From Vespa crabro (lineage: Eukaryota > Arthropoda > Insecta > Hymenoptera > Vespidae): a stretch of DNA of 64,000 bases. A program made the translations under genes and the position numbers. Where the stretch lies: assembly GCF_910589235.1 (NCBI RefSeq), contig NC_060961.1, positions 124,001-188,000 of the forward strand. The letters run 5' to 3'. The notes beneath the pieces are model-generated. The model worked only from the letters and a program-made list of their open reading frames with translations, made no database searches and had not been told where the DNA came from. This document shows, one piece after another, positions 35,480-47,400 of this stretch (position 1 is the first letter of the stretch; each line of letters begins with the position of its first letter).

Positions 35480-38400
35480 TGAGTATTTTGTAGTAAAAAT
35501 ATATAGAACTTACCTTTAACGTAAGACAATTCATCCTCGTTTTGAATGCTTCCTGCGTCAGAGCGACCCCAGTCGCCGGGTAACGGTGTTAGAGATCTCG
35601 CTCTTTGCTTAATCTAATCATCAAGAATTTCTTAATCGTCGATCATTTCTTTTATCGCCTATTTATCGTCTATTTAATTTTATTCGTAATTAAATCGCGC
35701 ACGATTTACCCACCCAGATCGAGAAGAAACTCCTATCGCATCCATATCGATTCTTCACCAAAATGCAATAAGTACCTTCGTCGGATGGTATCGCTCTTTT
35801 CAAAGTCAATCTAACGTAGTCATCGATACCTTCTTTGTACGATCGCGGACCATCCGTAATATCTTTTATACCTTTCATCCATGTTACTAAGATAAGAGAA
35901 CATTTATATTAGAATTTATATCATTATGATGTAAAAATAAGGAAGGGACTTTGGAATTAGTTGGGTAACGTCTAATGCCATTTGTTATTGTTACCTCGAG
36001 GTTTCGGAACACCGGTGATCCTGAAAGATACACTGACGTCTTCCCCGATAGCCACAGCGATTGATTTTTCCGAAGGTCTAGAGACGAACATTGCCGGTTT
36101 TCCACCATCGATCGCCCCAGGTGATATTATTTCGATCGTAGCAGCTGTATCAACGTATCCGTAAGCGTTCACCGCTCTGCAGATGTAGGTACCTCTTTCA
36201 GATTCGGTCGCTTCAGGGACAATCAGAGTATGTACGCCAGATTCTGCGAAGGTCTTTGCTTTTGATATTGAAATCGGTTCTTTTCGTTCTCCGTGCAACC
36301 ATCTAACTTCCGGCGCTGGCATTCCTGTTAGCAAGGAAGGAGATTCAGAAAATGAAAGTCTCTTTTCCTCCCATCAACTCTACACCTTGCTATCCCATAC
36401 ATTAGCATCGCAACGACTAGACGTTAAGACGTTAAAAATGTCTTTTAATAATTCTACCTTTGACTTCGACTTGAAGAGCAATAGTACCACCGGTAGGTAC
36501 ACTGTGGTCGCTTAAGAAATTCGAAAAGCGTGGCCTCCTCGACACTTCGACGACGTCGTCGATCCGGCCACGTTTACGAGCAGATCTCTGATCTCGTCCT
36601 TAAAAAGTGATAAATTGTCTTTGCGTTAATATTTCTGATTTGCCAACGTAGATCAATAAAATAGATTCTACAAAATGCCAACCTTCAAAGTGTACAATAT
36701 GCGACATTTCAGTGGATTGCATTTCGTTCGTTGCCCTGCAAACGTAACGTCCACTGTCCGAAGTATCGGGATTCGATATTTCCAATCGATGAATACCATC
36801 GTCCAAATACTTTCGAGTATATCTACCATCGTCGAGAACTTTTCCATCCTTCAACCAGGAAATCGTAGGGCATGGATATCCACGGACTCGACATTCTAAC
36901 ACCAATTCGTGATTAGAATGCCGATATGTGTCTGAAGCGAATTAGAATACAATATTTATATATTTCTTTCGCTGGCATATGACAAAACGGCTATTATTAT
37001 TCGAAGGAAAAGGGATCGTTTGTTGTACCTTTGATGGATTTCGTAAATGTCGGCGGTGATAATGGTTGCACAAAGTCTCTGTAGACTTTTAAAGTTGACT
37101 CGGTCGACGCGGATCCGTGAATATTTTCAGCGATACAGGTATATACGCCGGAGTCCTCAACGTGAGCTTCCTTCAATTCAAAATAAGCCATGCCATTGTC
37201 GAATCGTGTTTGATATTTATTCGACGTAGGAGATAATTCTTGGCCATCCTTTCTCCAGTAAACGCGTGGTTCGGGGTTTCCCAAAACGGTGCACGTTAAT
37301 CTCGTTCTCATACCTTCGCCCACCGTTCTGTTTGTAAGTCGTGTACAGAACGACGGTTTCTTTCCTTTATCTCGCATGATACTCTGTCCGTAACGAAATA
37401 TATTATTATTATTAAAGTAAACAAGTAAATATTTGAAATAAAACGAATAGGTACGTATATGATAATACTTACATCAAAACTAATCGTATCGAGATCATCA
37501 TACTCGATGTGAGAAGGAATCTTTATTCTACCACATCTAGGAGGCTTACTCGATGAGCTATAAGAAATGGTAGAATCGGTGTCGCCCATGTAATACTCGT
37601 CGTATTTTAACAAGCTGATCGACCTTGCTCTGTTGATGCGTTCTTCTCTTCGTCTTCTTGTTCCATAATAAGACCCAATGTCGTACAGAGATCTGTTTAA
37701 CGAGCTCTCGTGTAATTTGTAGTCCATGTAATCGTCGATGCTTCTTCTACCAGAGGAAGCAAGAGATTCTCGCCAACTGTACGATCTGGATGAGTCCGAA
37801 AGAGTCGAGTCTAATTGTAACTCAGAATCAACGCGATAAGATCTGCTTCTTCGATCGGGAGAGATTCTCGATAATCTGCTACTCCTACTTCTTACGTCGT
37901 CTAAGCTTTTCAAAAATCTATCAGATTCGTTCTCCCTTAGTCTCGACCAATTCTCATCCCTCGCCCTATCTCGTCGTCTTTTATTTATCGCGGATAATTC
38001 CTCCTCGTGTCTCCGTCTCAATCGATTCTCTTCCTCCTTGAGCAATCTCGCACTTTCCTCGCGTCTAGCTTGTCTCTCCTTATCCCTTCTATTCGTTCTT
38101 TCTTCCTCTTCCTTTCTCATACGTCCAAAATCTTCCTTTCTCTGTCGTTCTTCGGCTCTTTTACGTTCCAAACGTTCCATCTCTTGCATCTTTAATCTTT
38201 CTTCTCGATCCTTTCTACTTTGCTCCGCTTCTTCCTTCCTTTTCCTTCGCTCCTCTTCCGATCTTAATCTTTCAGCTTCTTCTCTTCGTAACATCTCTTC
38301 CTCTTCGGCCATTCTACGTTCCTTACGTTTCCGCCTTCTCTCATCTTCTCCACTTTCCATTATTTTTTCTTCCTCATCATTCATTCCGTGTTCCAATCTC

Positions 38401-41400
38401 ATCCGTTCATCCTTCGACTTCATCTTACCTTCGCCCTCTATTTGCCTTTCTATCTGCTTCATTTCCACCTTCTTTCTCTCTTCCTCCCCATGAATCAGCT
38501 CATTTTCATCATCTTTCTTTTTACGTTCTACCTCCTCGTTATTCAGTTTTTCACCTTCCTCCTTCTTTCCACGCTCCTTCTCCTTGAGCTTCAGTTTCTC
38601 AGCTTCTTCCTTCTTTTTCCGTTTCTCTTCTGCGAGTTTCAATTTCTCATCATCTTCTTTCTTTTTACGTTCTTCTTCTTCTTCAAGTTTCTGTTTCTCA
38701 ACTTCCTCCTTCTTCTTACGCTCTTCCTCTTCGAGTTTCAGCTTCTCAGCTTCTTCCTTCTTCTTACGTTCCACATCCTCGAGTTTCAGCTTCTCAGCAT
38801 CCTCCTTCTTCTTACGCTCTTCCTCTTCGAGTTTCAGTTTTTCAGCTTCTTCCTTCTTTCTACGTTCCTCCTCCTCGAGTTTCAGTTTCTCCACTTCCTC
38901 CTTCTTCTTACGCTCTTCCTCTTCGAATTTCAGCTTCTCAGCTTCCTCCTTCTTCTTACGCTCTTCCTCTTCGAGTTTCAGCTTCTCAGCTTCCTCCTTC
39001 TTCTTACGTTCCACATCCTCGAGTTTCAGCTTCTCAGCATCCTCCTTCTTCTTACGCTCTTCCTCTTCGAGTTTCAGTTTTTCAGCTTCTTCCTTCTTTC
39101 TACGTTCCTCCTCCTCGAGTTTCAGTTTCTCCACTTCCTCCTTCTTCTTACGCTCTTCCTCTTCGAATTTCAGCTTCTCAGCTTCCTCCTTCTTCTTACG
39201 CTCTTCCTCTTCGAGTTTCAGCTTCTCAGCATCCTCCTTCTTCTTACGTTCCTCTTCCTCGAGTTTCAGCTTCTCAGCTTCCTCCTTCTTCTTACGTTCC
39301 TCATCCTCGAGTTTCAGCTTCTCAGCTTCCTCCTTCTTCTTACGCTCTTCCTCTTCGAGTTTCAGTTTTTCAGCTTCTTCCTTCTTTCTACGTTCCTCCT
39401 CCTCGAGTTTCAGTTTCTCAACTTCCTCCTTCTTCTTACGTTCCTCTTCCTCGAGTTTAAGCTTCTCAGCTTCCTCCTTCTTCTTACGTTCCTCTTCCTC
39501 GAGTTTCAGCTTCTCAGCTTCCTCCTTCTTCTTACGCTCTTCCTCTTCGAGTTTCAGCTTCTCAGCTTCCTCCTTCTTCTTACGCTCTTCCTCTTCGAGT
39601 TTCAGTTTTTCAGCTTCCTCCTTCTTCTTACGCTCTTCCTCTTCGAGTTTCAGCTTCTCAGCTTCCTCTTTCTTCTTACGCTCTTCCTCTTCGAGTTTCA
39701 GTTTTTCAGCTTCCTCCTTCTTCTTACGTTCCTCTTCCTCGAGTTTCAGCTTCTCAGCTTCCTCCTTCTTCTTACGCTCTTCCTCTTCGAATTTCAGCTT
39801 CTCAGCTTCCTCCTTCTTCTTACGATCTTCCTCTTCGAGTTTCAGCTTCTCAGCTTCCTCCTTCTTCTTCCGTTCCTCTTCCTCGAGTTTCAGCTTCTCA
39901 GCTTCCTCCTTCTTCTTACGTTCCTCATCCTCGAGTTTCAGTTTCTCAGCTTCCTCCTTCTTCTTACGCTCTTCCTCTTCGAGTTTCAGCTTCTCAGCTT
40001 TCTCCTTCTTCTTACGTTCCTCTTCCTCGAGTTTCAGTTTTTCAGCTTCTTCCTTCTTTCTACGTTCCTCCTCCTCGAGTTTTAGTTTCTCCACTTCCTC
40101 CTTCTTCTTACGTTCCTCTTCCTCGAGTTTCAGCTTCTCAGCTTCCTCCTTCTTCTTACGTTCCTCTTCCTCGAGTTTCAGCTTCTCAGCTTCCTCCTTC
40201 TTCTTACTCTCTTCTTTTACGAGTTTCAGTTTTTCAGATTCTTCCTTATTTTTACGCTCTTCTTCCTCGAGTTTCAGCTTCTCAGCTTCTTCCTTCTTCT
40301 TACGCTCTTCTTCTACGAGTTTCAGCTTCTCAGATTCTTCCTTCTTTTTACGCTCTTCTTCCTCGAGTTTCAGTTTTTCAGCTTCTTCCTTCTTCTTACG
40401 TTCCTCATCCTCGAGTTTCAGCTTCTCAGCTTCCTCCTTCTTTTTACGCTCTTCTTCTTCGAGTTTCACTTTTTCAGCCTCTTCGTTCTTTTTACGTTCC
40501 TCCTCCTCGTGTTTCAGTTTCTCAGCTTCTTCCATCTTTCTACGTTCCTCCTCCTCCTCCACGAGTTTCAGTTTCTCAGCTTCCTCTTTCTTTTTACGTT
40601 CCTCATCCTCGAGTTTCAGCTTCTCAGCCTCCTCCTTCTTCTTACGCTCTTCTTCTGCGAGTTTCAATTTTTCAGCCTCCTCGTTCTTTTTACGTTCCTC
40701 CTCCTCAAGTTTCAGTTTCTCAGCTTCCTCTTTCTTTTTACGTTCCTCATCCTCGAGTTTCAGTTTTTCAGCTTCCTCCTTCTTCTTACGTTCCTCCTCC
40801 TCGAGTTTCAGTTTCTCAGCTTCGTCCTCCTCCTTCTTACGTTCCTCATCCTCGAGTTTCTGCTTCTCAGCTTCCTCCTTCTTTTTACGCTCTTCTTCTT
40901 CGAGTTTCAATTTTTCAGCCTCCTCGTTCTTTTTACGTTCCTCCTCCTCGAGTTTCAGTTTTTCAGCTTCTTCCTTCTTTCTACGTTTCTCCTCCTCCTT
41001 CTCGAGTTTCAGTTTCTCAGCTTCCTCTTTCTGTTTACGGTCTTTTTCTTCGAGTTTCAATTTCTCAGCTTCCTCTTTCTTTTTACGGTCTTCTTCTTCG
41101 AGTTTCTGCTTCTCAGCTTCCTCCTTCTTCTTACTCTCTTCCTCTTCGAGTTTCAGTTTCTCAGCTTCTTCCTTTTTCTTACGCTCTTCTTCTTCGAGTT
41201 TCAGCTTCTCAGCTTCCTCTTTCTGTATACGGTCTTTTTCTTCGAGTTTCAATTTCTCAGCTTCCTCTTTCTTTTTACGGTCTTCTTCTTCGAGTTTCTG
41301 CTTCTCAGCTTCCTCCTTCTTCTTACTCTCTTCCTCTTCGAGTTTCAGTTTCTCAGCTTCTTCCTTTTTCTTACGCTCTTCTTCTTCGAGTTTTAGCTTC

Positions 41401-44400
41401 TCAGCTTCTTCCTTCTTTCTACGTTTCTCCTCCTCCTCCTCGAGTTTCAGTTTCTCAGCTTCCTCTTTCTTTTTACGTTCCTCCTCCTCGAGTTTCAGTT
41501 TCTCAGCTTCCTCTTTCTTTTTACGTTCCTCATCCTCGAGTTTCAGTTTCTCAGCTTCCTCCTTCTTCTTACGTTCCTCCTCCTCGAGTTTCAGTTTCTC
41601 AGCTTCCTCTTTCTTTTTACGGTCTTCTTCATCGAGTTTCAATTTCTCAGTCTCCTCTTTCTTCTTACGCTCTTCTTCTTCGAGTTTCAGTTTCTCTGCT
41701 TCTTCCTTTTTCTTACGTTCTTCTTCTTCGAGTTTCAGTTTCTCAGCTTCTTCCTTCTTCTTACGTTCCTCCTCCTCGTGCTTCAATTTCTCAGCCTCCT
41801 CTTTCTTCTTACGTTCCTCCTCCTCGAGTTTCAGTTTCTCAGTTTCTTCCTTCTTCTTGCGTTCCTCCTCCTGGAGTTTCAATTTTTCAGCCTCCTCGTT
41901 CTTCTTACGTTCTTCTTCTTCAAGTTTCAGTTTCTCAGCTTCCTCTTTCTTTAATCGTTCCTCTTCTTGGAGTTTCTGTTCCTCACCTTCCTCCTTCTTC
42001 TTACGTTCAACTTCCTGGAGTTTCAGTTTGTCAGCTTCCTCCTTTTTCTTACGTTCCTCTTCCTCGAGTTGTAGTTTCTCATCATCTTCCTTCTTTTTAC
42101 GTTCTTCTTCTTCAAGTATCCGTTTCTCAGCTTCCTCTTTCTTTAATAGTTCCTCCTTTTGGAGTTTCAGTTTTTCAGCTTCTTCCCTCTTTTTACCATC
42201 CTCTTCCGCGAGTTTCAGTTTTTCGTTCTCCTCTTTTCTTTTACGCTCATCTTCCGCGACTTTCACTTTCTCAGTTTCTTCTTTGTTCGCGCGTTCTTCT
42301 TCCTCGCACTTCTGTTTCTCAATTTCCTGCCTTTGTTCACGTTCTTCCTTTTGACGTTCGCATTTCTCAGTTTCGTCTTTTTTTAGATTGTCTTCCGGCT
42401 CCTCTTTTTCCCGTGGTTGTTCCTCACTTTCGGTATCTTTTATTTTATCGTCTTTTTGTTCGTCCGTGTCATTTTGCTGACTCGATTCTATCCCAAGGTC
42501 AATCATCCAAAGAATTTCTCCGGATAATAATTTATCACGCAAATCGTTGATACTATTATGCAGATTACGGAGGGGCTTTTCTAGTGTCTCTAAATGTTCG
42601 CTCGTCACATCCTCTTTCTTCATTCCTTTTATGGACGTAATAGTATCGTTCAACGTATCGAAATGTTGAGATAACGGTTGAAGGATCGTCTGATGCTCGC
42701 GATTATCTGTAAATTGTGGATCTGATTGATACTGCTTTCTAACGAAAGCAATGGATTCATGGATTTTACTTAGAGAAGCCATTATCGGTCCCTTTTCGAG
42801 CATACCTTCTTCTTGTATTTTCACCATATATTTTTTCAAATCTTGAAGAGTCTCGTTGAACACTTTTAATTTTTCGCATTCAGTGCTTCTGTCGATATTA
42901 GCTCGTCCAATTTGATCTCGTATCTTATGCTCTACGCTCTCAACGGACTCGTTAATACCTACGATGGCGTCTATTAGCTTGATCGATAGTTTTGTCATTT
43001 CTATAGATGGTAACGTATGCCGATGAACTTCCGTTGGATTTTCTTGATCCGTTGATATCGTTTCTAAAGTTGCACGAAGATTTATTAATGGTTTTTCCAA
43101 GTTTCGAAGATACTCGGTCGGGCTATCCTCCACCTTTAAAATGGACCGTTTTAATTCGACTAACGGCAATCTCAAGGCACATATGACGGTTTTATCAACT
43201 TCCGAGCCATATAATGGATCGGCAAGTGGTTTATCAATCGCCTGTTCCTCCACGATAGAGATGCATCTCTCCAAATTTGAAAGAGACTCGACGATTACTT
43301 CGATGTTTGCTTCCTCTTGGCCGATATTTATGTTGGGTTCGTCTCGTAGAAGAGAAAAGCTGACGGAAACGGCTTTGAGCGGCTCGAGGAGCGTCTTCAA
43401 TGCTTGATATTCGATCCGACGTTCAAGGGGCATCATTTCCTCTCGAACGTTCGATATCATAGATATAATACCTTCGACCGGTTCTATCAACTTATCAATG
43501 ATAATTCGGTCCTGCGTGGTAATTTTACTCGGTTCGTTCACTTTGACCGTGTCCGCTTGAATGGCGGTGACACGTTCACAAATTTCGCCTATCGACTTTT
43601 CCATTTCTTGCAACGTCGCGACCGCCACGCATTCCTTCGTCGTCCAGTTGGCTTTAGACAATTCTTGAGGCAAGGGCTCAACGTCCGGCGATATAACTCG
43701 TTCTTCCAGGACCATAATGCACCTTTGAAGATCGAGCAAAGGTTCGGCCAATACACTCAACAATGCCAATTCATTCTCAAAGGGACGTTCCTCCTGCAAG
43801 GTTTCAATGGGCACTTGATCCTGAATGATCGCGATCGAATTGCAAACTTCTTCGAGAGGCTGTATGAGAGGATCGATCGACATCGTCGGACCTCCATCTT
43901 CGCCGAATGCTTTCTCTCTCGCCGATTCAATAGCCAGTTTTTCCTCGATTATCATAGCGGCGACGTTTCTCAGTTCCAACAATGGCTTCGCGATGGACTT
44001 CATCAAGGTAGGATCCTCTTTCGGGATCATAGGCGACGTCGTCTCGGTCGTCCTTCGTTCTTCGACGATCAATGCCAAGAATTCTCGCAATTCCTCGAGC
44101 GGCTTCGCAAGAGTCCTCAGGATCGCGTCCTCTTCCTCGGAAAAGGGAGAAACAGCCTCGGTGGGACTTTCAACGGTGCCTTGGTCTATCGTCATCGCTC
44201 GCGTTACCTTCACAGGAGGAGACTCGTCTTCCGCTACGACCGCCCATGTTTTCAACGAAGATGCACCTTCGGACATCGTGTCGGCCGCAGTCTCGAAGAT
44301 CGCTCGTTGTTCATCAATCACGGCGATTCTTTCTGCCAATTCGTACAAGGACTTCGCAAATGTCTCCAACGCATTTAGGTTTTCCATATCCGATAGTTCG

Positions 44401-47400
44401 TGCAAATTGTGCTCGGACGCCATCTCTTCAACTTTCTGTATGGCCGCTATGGAGGCCCTTAATTCGACCAACGGCTTGGCCATCGTTCGCACCAACTGCG
44501 ATATATTTTCATCGCTCTTAGGCGCGCTCTCTGTTCCTCCTTCTAACGTTACTTGCTCTTGTATAGTCGCCAAACTTTTGTCCATTTCTTCGAGTATCGG
44601 TGAAAGGGACAATATTTCCGCGCTTTCCTCGCTTTCCGGGAGATCGGCCGTTTCCTCAATGATCGCTCGTTCTCTCTGCGTAGCAGCAACGAATATCTTT
44701 TCCAATCGTTGCAACGGATCGACGAGTGTACTCAACAGACTTACGGGCTTCGTCTCTTCCGTGCCTTTTAATTCCTCGGCTTCGTAAATTTTACCTTGTT
44801 CGATCGTTGCTATAGATTCTTGCAGAAGGCGAACCGGTGTTATAACATCCTCGAGCATCGCTACGTTTTCCTTTAACGGCGTCGTTTTACCGGATACTGC
44901 ATCAAGCGCTACTAAGACTTTCGGTTCGAGAAATATAACGGTACAGTCTCTCTTAACTTCCTCTACGGCCTTTGCCAAATTTTGCAGAACCGAGATCGGG
45001 ACGTTTTCGATGTACGAAAGCCGTTCGTTGGCATCTTTTACGCCGATCGACGAACGACGAACTATCGCTATGTACGTTTCGAGATCTTCCAGAGATTCGA
45101 CAGCCTTTCGCATTAACGAGAGACTTTTGCTATCCTCGATCGAAGACAATTTCTTCTGACCGATCGCAAGGCATTCTTGGGTACAATGTACGAACGTTTT
45201 CAAGTCTTCTAATGTCGTCGTTACGGACGATGATTCTTTAAACGGAACGTCTAATCGTTCATCAAGAATGGAGAAAAATGTATTTTCCAATTGTTCCAAC
45301 GGTTCGATCCATTTCGTTAATGCGAATGCAATTCCAGTCTCCTCCAAAGTACCCGTATCTTCGATCTCTGACTTTGCTAAATCCATGATTGCTTCTCGCA
45401 ACTCCTGAACGGGTGGCGTCGTCCGCACGTATTTCGCACATTCGACGTCCTCATTATCTTTCGACGGAACATGACTTTGATCCTCTTCGATCACTTTTTG
45501 CGATTCGACGTTCCTATCTAAGAGCTGTCGCAACGTCGCAGTTGAAGTTTGTAATTTTTTCAGAGATAACTCCACCGGGATCGCAATCTCCAAAGGGATC
45601 GAGGCGCACGTTATTCCTTCTTCGATCGTGGCTATTGATTTTTCTAATTCCTCGAAAACCGATGTGACGTTTGCTCGTTGCGACGGCCCTTCTTCTGCGC
45701 TTTCATCCCGCGCAATTGTGGTCTCCAACTGTCGCAGTGACTCTTCCAACTCTTCCAAAGGATGGACCAACAACGCCACTTGTCCTTCCTTCATTCGAGA
45801 AAGAGATCCTCGTAATTCCTGGATCGGTCCGATGACATTCTCGATGTATTTAACGTATATACTTTGGATCGAGATCGAGAGAGGTTCTTTTTGCTCGATC
45901 GTAACGGCTGCGCGTTGTTCCTGAATATCTTGTTTAGCTTCTAGAAACATTGTTCTTTCGTTGCCTACGTCTTTCGCTTCGACGATCACCGGTCGTTGCA
46001 CGGTCACGATCGTAGCAAGCGTCGACGATTTTTCTACCTCGTCGATTGGCGTACGAGCATCTTCGTCTTCTCTGACTTTCTCCAGAGTTTCTACAGTTTC
46101 GCGTATTATCTCTTCCTTCGTTGGGGCATCATTTCGTTGGGCCTCCTCCTCCTTCGGACTTGGTTGTATATTGCCAAAGAGCATTTCCGCGGATGGTTCC
46201 GTTTCGTTTGCTCCTTCGATTTCGGCCGGTTTCGCGATCGTTACCAATTTCGCATCGTTATCGATAGAGCAAACGGTTTCTTTAAGAATGGAAATGATCC
46301 CGACGAGATCCCCCATTGCCATTGATAATCCCTTCCTTTCCTCCGTCGTTAATCTCGATATTCCTTCGACTTGCAGTACCGCCGAAAATGATTTCTCTAT
46401 CGACTCCAAAGGGTTCGCGAGATTTCTCAGGGCTAGGAGCGATTTTTCTTTGAGTTCGGGTACAAGATGTTCCTGCGTCAAAATAAGAATACTAGCCGTA
46501 GCTCGTTCCATAGTATCCACGGAATTGATTATATTTGAAAATAGATCTTCGGAGTTGGAGTATGCGGAAAATGCGGGCGAGCAACGTATGGAAACGCTCG
46601 TCGCTCGTAAATCATTCAGTATCTGTATCAAAGCCGTTAACTCTCGTATTTTTCTATTTTCTTCCTCGGACTTAACGGTCAGCGGTTCCTTCTTCGCCGA
46701 ATTTATAAATTTGGTCAACTCTTTCATCGGCGTTTCTAGCGTTCTCATGGTCGTGACTATTCGTTTGATTATTTCCGCATTTCTATCGACTTGTACGCTC
46801 TCAGGCATTTCTGCGAATTCCTTTTCTACACGTTCAATAGCTTTCGTCGTTTCGGCGCCAGCGTTTATCACGTTACTCGTTCGTTCGTCCGGCTTAACGT
46901 CCTTTCGCGTTAACGCATTTTCCCCTAAAGATCGTGATTCGCTCGAATTTCGAGAAATCGATTCCTTCGTCGGCATTTCTCCGTTCGACGTATCTCGTCG
47001 GGGCGTATCCAAGCCGGCCGGTAAAGTTTCTTCAACGACCTTCATTGCACTTTCTACTTCCTCTTTAGTTATTTGAACGATCTCGTCGACAACGACAGTT
47101 TTCGGTTTCGGACTCTTCGATATTGACTCTTGTCCGTTCTTCGACCGATGTTCGACCGATTTCTCGGATATTTCCGAAGAAATTTCTTTAGCCTCTTCGC
47201 TCGGAACTTTCTCAAACGTCCGAATTTCACCGGAATCATCTGCTTCGACTATCTCTTTAGTTTTTCGTTCCAATTTCATTTCATGACTCTCCCCTTCCCT
47301 CGGTCCTGCCGCCAATCGATTTTCATCCTTTACTTCTACCGTAATCGCTCCGTCGCGTCCTTTTTCAAACTTTTCATCTATCCGCTCTTCGAGCGTCAAC

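Noticed and set aside
38584..42354. Plus-strand open frame of 1256 codons (Ser/Phe-rich) and another of 565 codons (Leu/Phe-rich) over the minisatellite
   Set aside because: Both are mirror translations of the stop-free 48-bp unit. They have no start context, no splice structure and no domain, and the minus-strand frame is tied to verified Ig exons at both ends.
43404..44787. Long plus-strand open frames antisense to the second P-L-x-x-L array
   Set aside because: Shadow frames caused by the codon bias of the minus-strand exon; composition is arbitrary and no splice sites support them.
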